Positions 60,213-64,000 of a DNA stretch of 64,000 nucleotides are shown here, one piece after another. The stretch's first letter is position 1. Every line of letters starts with the position of its first letter. Source of the DNA: Hymenobacter latericoloratus (GTDB lineage Bacteria > Bacteroidota > Bacteroidia > Cytophagales > Hymenobacteraceae); the NCBI RefSeq assembly GCF_014199535.1, contig NZ_JACHNV010000001.1, forward strand, positions 930,001 through 994,000. Reading direction: 5' to 3'. A program made the position numbers and the translations under genes. The notes beneath the pieces are model-generated. The model made no database searches, was not told the DNA's origin, and worked only from the letters and a program-made list of their open reading frames with translations.

Positions 60213-60794
60213 CTAAGGCTCCACGAATTCGTCGGGCTCGTCCCGCTCCCGCGAGGCCGGGGTCAGGTACACGTCAAGCAGGCCTTCCGGCAGATTCACG
60301 TGGAGCTTCCGCGCCGGCTGGTCGGCGTGCAGAATCAGCTCATCCACCACCGGAATCAGGATTTCCTGCCCTTTGTAGCGCATGGCCAGTACATCCTGCT
60401 GGGGCAACTCGTAGAAGGTTTCTACGGTGCCCAACTCGCCCAACTGCTCATCTACTACCAGGTAGCCAATGACGTCGTGGAAGTAGAACTGGTCGTCGGG
60501 CAGAGCGGGCAGCTCGGTTAGCGGGCGCCAAAGCTTGGCGTTACGCAGGGGTTCGGCCTCTTCAATGCGGTCCAAGCCTTTGAACTTCACGAGGGCACGC
60601 TCTGTGCTTTGGGGCTGGAACTTCTCAACGGTGTATTCCGTGAGCTTACCGGGCGTGGTGGGCAACTCCACCCACACCGATTTTAGCTTGCGGTAATCAT
60701 CGAGGTTATCCACGTCGAAGGCAGCAACCACAAAGCCTTTCAGGCCGTGGGGCTTTACTACCAAACCCAGCTCGTAGCAGTCATCAAGAGTCAT
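60213..60794 (-). CDS. rimM: Ribosome maturation factor RimM
   Basis: A 193-residue factor for 30S assembly near helices 31 and 33b. The N-terminal domain begins ELGLVVKPHGLKGFVVAAFD, and the C-terminal PRC-barrel-like domain includes FYFHDVIGYLVVDEQLGELG and VLAMRYKGQEILIPVVDELI. It lies between rpsP and trmD, the order found in most bacteria. An acidic tail (SRERDEPDEFVEP) is added at the C-terminus. Confidence 0.95.
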   Translation of the reverse strand: MTLDDCYELGLVVKPHGLKGFVVAAFDVDNLDDYRKLKSVWVELPTTPGKLTEYTVEKFQPQSTERALVKFKGLDRIEEAEPLRNAKLWRPLTELPALPDDQFYFHDVIGYLVVDEQLGELGTVETFYELPQQDVLAMRYKGQEILIPVVDELILHADQPARKLHVNLPEGLLDVYLTPASRERDEPDEFVEP

Positions 60795-60832
60795 GGCGAG
60801 GAAAGGGGAGAAGAGAAAACGTGCGAAGGTGA

Positions 60833-60895
60833 TGAGGCGGAATAAGGAAAAGGCGGTTAGACCGTCTATCGTCCTTATTGCCTCATCACCTCCTT
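60833..60895. repeat. Imperfect hairpin between rpsP and rimM
   Basis: GTGATGAGGCGGAATAAGGA pairs with TCCTTATTGCCTCATCAC, apart from a small bulge. It could attenuate or process the operon transcript, allowing more S16 than RimM. Confidence 0.55.
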
Positions 60896-60909
60896 ACGTG
60901 AGCCTGAAA

Positions 60910-61455
60910 TTAGGCGCCGGCTTCCTCAGTGGTTTCGGCCGAAGCTTCCGCGTCGGTCGTTTCGCCTTCGGCGGCAGGAGCGTTAGCAGCCTCCAGAGCG
61001 GCTTGCTTGGCACGCTGCGCTTCGGTGCGGGCTTCTTTTACCTTGGTTTCAGCGGCCAGACGCTGCTGACGAGCTTCTTCCTTGGCGTTGCCCAGGTTGG
61101 TGCGCTTGCCTTCGATTTTAGCGTCCTTCTGCTCTTTCCAGGCGGTGTAGCGCTCATCGGCAGTTTCCTGCGAGATGGCGCCTTTGATTACGCCCAGCTG
61201 CAGGTGCTTGCGGTAGAGCACACCACGGTAAGAGAGCATAGCACGCACGGTATCGGTGGGCTGGGCACCTTTCATGATCCAGTCGAACGCCTTGTCACCA
61301 TCGAAGTTGATGGTAGCGGGGTTGGTCTGGGGGTTGTAGGTACCGATTTTCTCGATGAAGCGGCCGTCGCGGGGCGAGCGGGAGTCAGCAACAACGATGT
61401 CGAACTGAGCGGCCTTTTTGCGGCCGCGACGGGCGAGGCGGATTTTAACTGCCAT
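60910..61455 (-). CDS. rpsP: 30S ribosomal protein S16 with long C-terminal extension
   Basis: A 181-residue protein. The first 85 residues are the normal S16 ([40 protein letters not shown]). About 95 further residues rich in Ala, Glu and Lys form a probable charged helix and acidic tail ([32 protein letters not shown]). Extensions like this occur in Bacteroidota S16. A strong -7 box TACCTTTG (61508-61515) lies 53 bp upstream and starts the rpsP-rimM-trmD operon. Confidence 0.96.
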   Translation of the reverse strand: MAVKIRLARRGRKKAAQFDIVVADSRSPRDGRFIEKIGTYNPQTNPATINFDGDKAFDWIMKGAQPTDTVRAMLSYRGVLYRKHLQLGVIKGAISQETADERYTAWKEQKDAKIEGKRTNLGNAKEEARQQRLAAETKVKEARTEAQRAKQAALEAANAPAAEGETTDAEASAETTEEAGA

Positions 61456-61507
61456 AAACCGGTTTGGTTAAGCGACGCATCCCGTGCGTCTGGTTGAAAA
61501 TGAGGTG

Positions 61508-61515
61508 CAAAGGTA
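61508..61515 (-). promoter_or_regulatory. -7 box for rpsP operon
   Basis: On the minus strand it reads TACCTTTG, an exact TAnnTTTG match. Confidence 0.55.
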
Positions 61516-61590
61516 ATCATAGATTTCGCGGATTAAAAGCATTACCCGGATTCAATCTGTGCCTCGGCGCGACTGGTAAGCTAAACGGCA

Positions 61591-61627
61591 TGAAAAAAGG
61601 CTGCTTCCGGTGGGAAACAGCCTTTTC
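61591..61627. terminator. Terminator after the desaturase gene
   Basis: TGAAAAAAGGCTG pairs with CAGCCTTTTCA, apart from one bulge. It ends the minus-strand transcript that stops at 61646. Confidence 0.8.
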
Positions 61628-61645
61628 AAGAGTGGTGTCAGTTGC

Positions 61646-62401
61646 TTACGCAGCCATGTGTACGGGTTGCTGCCACTTGCGCTTGACCTTCACTACCCCT
61701 ATCTTATCCAAACTCCAGATAAACATGTAAGTGGGGTCAAGCTCCCACTTCTTCACGCCGAAGTTGACGCGCATGGGCAGCTTGTGGTGGTTGTTCTGGA
61801 ACAGCTCCCCGAAGGCCAGGAAGTCGAAGGGAAGCGTGTTCTTGGAGTGGTCGTGGTTATCGAAGTTCTGGTAGCCGTATTTGTGGCCGCCCCAGTTCAC
61901 GATGGCTCCGTGGATAGGACCCATCAGGAAGTGGATGGGCAGCAGCAGGAACTGCCACCAGGCCGTAGCGAACTGCACATAGAACAGCACATACAGCGCG
62001 CCCCAACCGATGCGGGAATACCACTTGTCGCCGAGGTTCTCTACGGCCCGCCACTCGGGGTAGTCACCTTCGAAACGCTGAGCCAGTTCGTAGCGGTTGT
62101 TCAGCACATCATTGTAGATGTTCTTGGTCTTCCACATCATCGTGAAAGCATTAGAAGAGTACAATGGGGAGTGAGGGTCCAGTTCCGTATCGGAGTAGGC
62201 GTGGTGCATGCGGTGCAGCAGCGCGTAGGCCCGGGGCGAAAGAAACGAGGAACCCTGGCAGATGTACGTGAACAGGAAGAAGAACCGCTCCCAGAATTTA
62301 TTCATCGTGAACATCTTGTGAGCCGCGTACCGGTGCAGATAGAACGTCTGCGTAAAGAGCGACAGGTAGTAGTGCGCTACGAAAAAGAAGAGTATCGCCA
62401 T
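61646..62401 (-). CDS. Fatty acid desaturase (acyl-CoA/acyl-lipid delta-9 type)
   Basis: A 251-residue membrane di-iron desaturase. The three histidine boxes are present: HRYAAH in YLHRYAAHKMFT, HRMHH in LLHRMHHAYSDTELDPHS, and NNHHK in LFQNNHHKLPMRV, with an additional HDHSK region. About four helices are visible. ATG 62401 is chosen as the first that gives a family-like N-terminus. A TTG-21-TAGTTTTG promoter lies at 62491-62522. It introduces a double bond into membrane acyl chains. Enzymes of this kind usually respond to cold. Confidence 0.93.
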   Translation of the reverse strand: MAILFFFVAHYYLSLFTQTFYLHRYAAHKMFTMNKFWERFFFLFTYICQGSSFLSPRAYALLHRMHHAYSDTELDPHSPLYSSNAFTMMWKTKNIYNDVLNNRYELAQRFEGDYPEWRAVENLGDKWYSRIGWGALYVLFYVQFATAWWQFLLLPIHFLMGPIHGAIVNWGGHKYGYQNFDNHDHSKNTLPFDFLAFGELFQNNHHKLPMRVNFGVKKWELDPTYMFIWSLDKIGVVKVKRKWQQPVHMAA

Positions 62402-62490
62402 GGGCAAAAAGTTAGAGGTCGAATCCAGTGGTGGCCGAAGCCCCAACGCGCAAAGCGGAAAAGCGGGGTATTAGTTCAGCCGTGGTTTTA

Positions 62491-62522
62491 CAAAACTACG
62501 GCCACCCCTACCCAGAGTGCAA
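62491..62522 (-). promoter_or_regulatory. Promoter of the desaturase gene
   Basis: On the minus strand TTG (62522-62520) is followed after 21 bp by TAGTTTTG (62498-62491), an exact TAnnTTTG match. It gives a leader of about 85 nt. Confidence 0.5.
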
Positions 62523-62636
62523 TTCGCCTTTTCAAAAGGCCAAAATGTTGTTCAGGTTCAGCAAAGGTGAGGGGGTAGCAGATAACGACCTATGATCTTC
62601 GTCATCTGCTACCCCCTTTATCGGGCTGAAACGCTT

Positions 62637-63344
62637 TTAGTAATAGGCCTCAGCGGCTTGCCAGTGGGCTACCTCAGGCAGCGGGGCCCGGAAGCACATT
62701 TCCTCCTTGGTAACGGGGTGCTGAAACTCCAGCTGCCGGGCGTGCAGGGCAATGCTCACATCGGGCAGGGGCGCCAGGAACCCGTACTTCACATCTCCCA
62801 CAATGGGCGTACCCAGACCGGAGCTAAGCTGCACCCGAATCTGGTGGGGGCGGCCGGTAATAGGATTAACCTGCAGCAGCCAACGGGAGCCTGCCTGGCC
62901 CAGCACCTGGTAATCCAGCTCCGATTTCAGGCCCTGGCTGTGACGCTCCGGGTAGGCTTTGGTGGTGTTGCGGATGGGATCTTTTACCAGCCAGTGCGTC
63001 AGGTGGCCGGTAGTGGGCTCCGGGCACTTACCGGTCAGGGCCCAATACGTTTTGTGCACCTTGTTGTCGCGGAACATTTCGTTCAGGCGGCTCAGGGCCT
63101 TGCTGGTTTTGGCCAGCGCTACCACGCCGCTCACGGGCCGGTCGAGGCGGTGAGCCACGCCCACGAAAGCGGCGCCGGGCTTCTTGTACTTGAAGCGCAG
63201 GTATTCCTCGGCCTTAGCGGAGAGGGGCTCGTCGCCGGTGGCATCGCCCTGCACGAGCAGGCCCGCGGGCTTATTGATGATGAGCAAGTGGTTGTCTTCG
63301 AACAGAATTTCCTTCTGCTCCGACCACAAATTCGGACGATTCAC
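62637..63344 (-). CDS. RluA family RNA pseudouridine synthase
   Basis: A 235-residue pseudouridine synthase. The catalytic aspartate is in VAHRLDRPVSGVVALAKTSK. Further family blocks are ILFEDNHLLIINKPAGLLVQ, RWLLQVNPITGRPHQIRVQL and ALHARQLEFQHP. No S4 RNA-binding domain precedes it, as in the short RluA/RluC-like forms. Its target in tRNA or rRNA cannot be told from sequence. Confidence 0.93.
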   Translation of the reverse strand: MNRPNLWSEQKEILFEDNHLLIINKPAGLLVQGDATGDEPLSAKAEEYLRFKYKKPGAAFVGVAHRLDRPVSGVVALAKTSKALSRLNEMFRDNKVHKTYWALTGKCPEPTTGHLTHWLVKDPIRNTTKAYPERHSQGLKSELDYQVLGQAGSRWLLQVNPITGRPHQIRVQLSSGLGTPIVGDVKYGFLAPLPDVSIALHARQLEFQHPVTKEEMCFRAPLPEVAHWQAAEAYY

Positions 63345-63473
63345 TCTGGAAAAATTACCAATTAATAATTAGCAATTAAGAATTGTAAAAGCGCTTTGAA
63401 GGCGTACAAACGCGGCAAAGTGGGCAAAAGCAATTCTAATTATTAACTATTAATTATTCAGTACTACTTAAAA

Positions 63474-64000
63474 TTAATACGCTTCGTCCTGGGTAGGGAA
63501 GTCGCGCGACTTTACATCCTGAATGTAGCGCTGCACCGCGTCGTGCATCACATTGCCGAGGTCGGCATACCGGCGCAGGAAGCGGGGCTTGAACTCCTTG
63601 GTGATGCCCAGCATATCGTGCACTACCAGCACCTGGCCGTCCACCTCGGGTCCTGCTCCGATGCCAATAACCGGAATGGTAAGCTTCTCGGCTACCTGCT
63701 TGGCCAAAGAGGAAGGTATTTTTTCCAACACCAAGGCAAAACACCCAATTTCTTCCAGCAGCAGCGCGTCTTCAATCAGCTTCTGCGCCTCCGCCTCTTC
63801 TTTGGCCCGCACCGTGTAGGTGCCAAATTTATAAATACTTTGCGGAGTAAGGCCCAGGTGACCCATCACGGGAATGCCAGCCGTCAGAATGCGGGTGATG
63901 CTGTCCTTGATTTCGGCCCCGCCTTCCAGCTTGATGCCGTGGGCCCCCGATTCCTTCATAATCCGGATGGCCGAGCGCAGGGCTTCCGACGAGTTGCCCT
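63474..64000 (-). CDS. panB: 3-methyl-2-oxobutanoate hydroxymethyltransferase, 5' end outside window
   Basis: The first enzyme of the pantothenate pathway (ketopantoate synthesis from 2-oxoisovalerate and methylene-tetrahydrofolate). About 175 C-terminal residues are visible. [20 protein letters not shown] contains the conserved helix after the Mg site, [16 protein letters not shown] is a typical block, and [20 protein letters not shown] follows. The frame stays open to base 64000, so the N-terminus (about 100 residues) lies beyond the window. Confidence 0.95.
   Translation of the reverse strand, partial: GNSSEALRSAIRIMKESGAHGIKLEGGAEIKDSITRILTAGIPVMGHLGLTPQSIYKFGTYTVRAKEEAEAQKLIEDALLLEEIGCFALVLEKIPSSLAKQVAEKLTIPVIGIGAGPEVDGQVLVVHDMLGITKEFKPRFLRRYADLGNVMHDAVQRYIQDVKSRDFPTQDEAY

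Overview
The window looks like a chromosomal segment of a GC-rich member of the Bacteroidota, most likely a Cytophagales bacterium close to Hymenobacter. This is inferred from gene content and signals, not from a database search. The pointers are promoters with the Bacteroidota -7 box TAnnTTTG, few Shine-Dalgarno sequences, family-typical proteins (DUF4249, DUF4252, DUF4173, anchorless TonB, OmpA with TSP3 repeats, Rho with a very long insert, GbsR-type regulator) and hairpin repeats between genes. GC content is roughly 60% by eye. I see no phage, integrase, transposase, CRISPR array or rRNA, so this is mostly a core-genome neighbourhood.

Layout. 1-5.7 kb: a cut CNNM/CorC-type protein, a DsbD-type reductase, an intergenic tRNA-like RNA, an Lrp/AsnC regulator and a TonB-domain protein. 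5.8-12.6 kb, all minus strand: thioredoxin, a small membrane protein, a TIGR01777 epimerase with its GbsR-type regulator, a lipoprotein and dnaE. 12.9-25 kb: a DUF4249 lipoprotein, two LysM proteins (one a lytic transglycosylase), a large TonB-receptor-like barrel, an O-methyltransferase, a lone SRA domain, an M16 peptidase and a GT9 glycosyltransferase, separated by inverted repeats. 25-36.5 kb: aminopeptidase P, OmpA, DUF4252, EVE, PolX, a second GT9, OsmC and a UBP-type zinc finger. 36.5-48.7 kb: serS, rho, a DsbA-like protein, a UbiA prenyltransferase with a methyltransferase, and a membrane-protein operon built around a small winged-helix regulator. 48.8-64 kb: PBP1A, a second TIGR01777, folE-queD, a degenerate pyrophosphatase-like lipoprotein behind an M1 peptidase, the rpsP-rimM-trmD-rplS translation cluster, a desaturase, an RluA-type synthase and a cut panB.

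The most unusual item is at 3655-3926 (minus). It is a 114-nt tRNA-like cloverleaf with a D-arm of leucine-tRNA type, an all-pyrimidine anticodon loop reading CUC, a variable arm of about 46 nt and G73. A TAnnTTTG promoter precedes it, and a tail with two hairpins carrying the same 10-nt loop follows, the second being the terminator. Other items worth attention are two matched 18-bp palindromes that look like GbsR operators, two matched palindromes in the DUF4173 operon, a PolX whose polymerase carboxylates are gone while its PHP site is intact, a pyrophosphatase-like lipoprotein without catalytic aspartates, a 98-bp near-perfect inverted repeat, and a highly structured leader before osmC.
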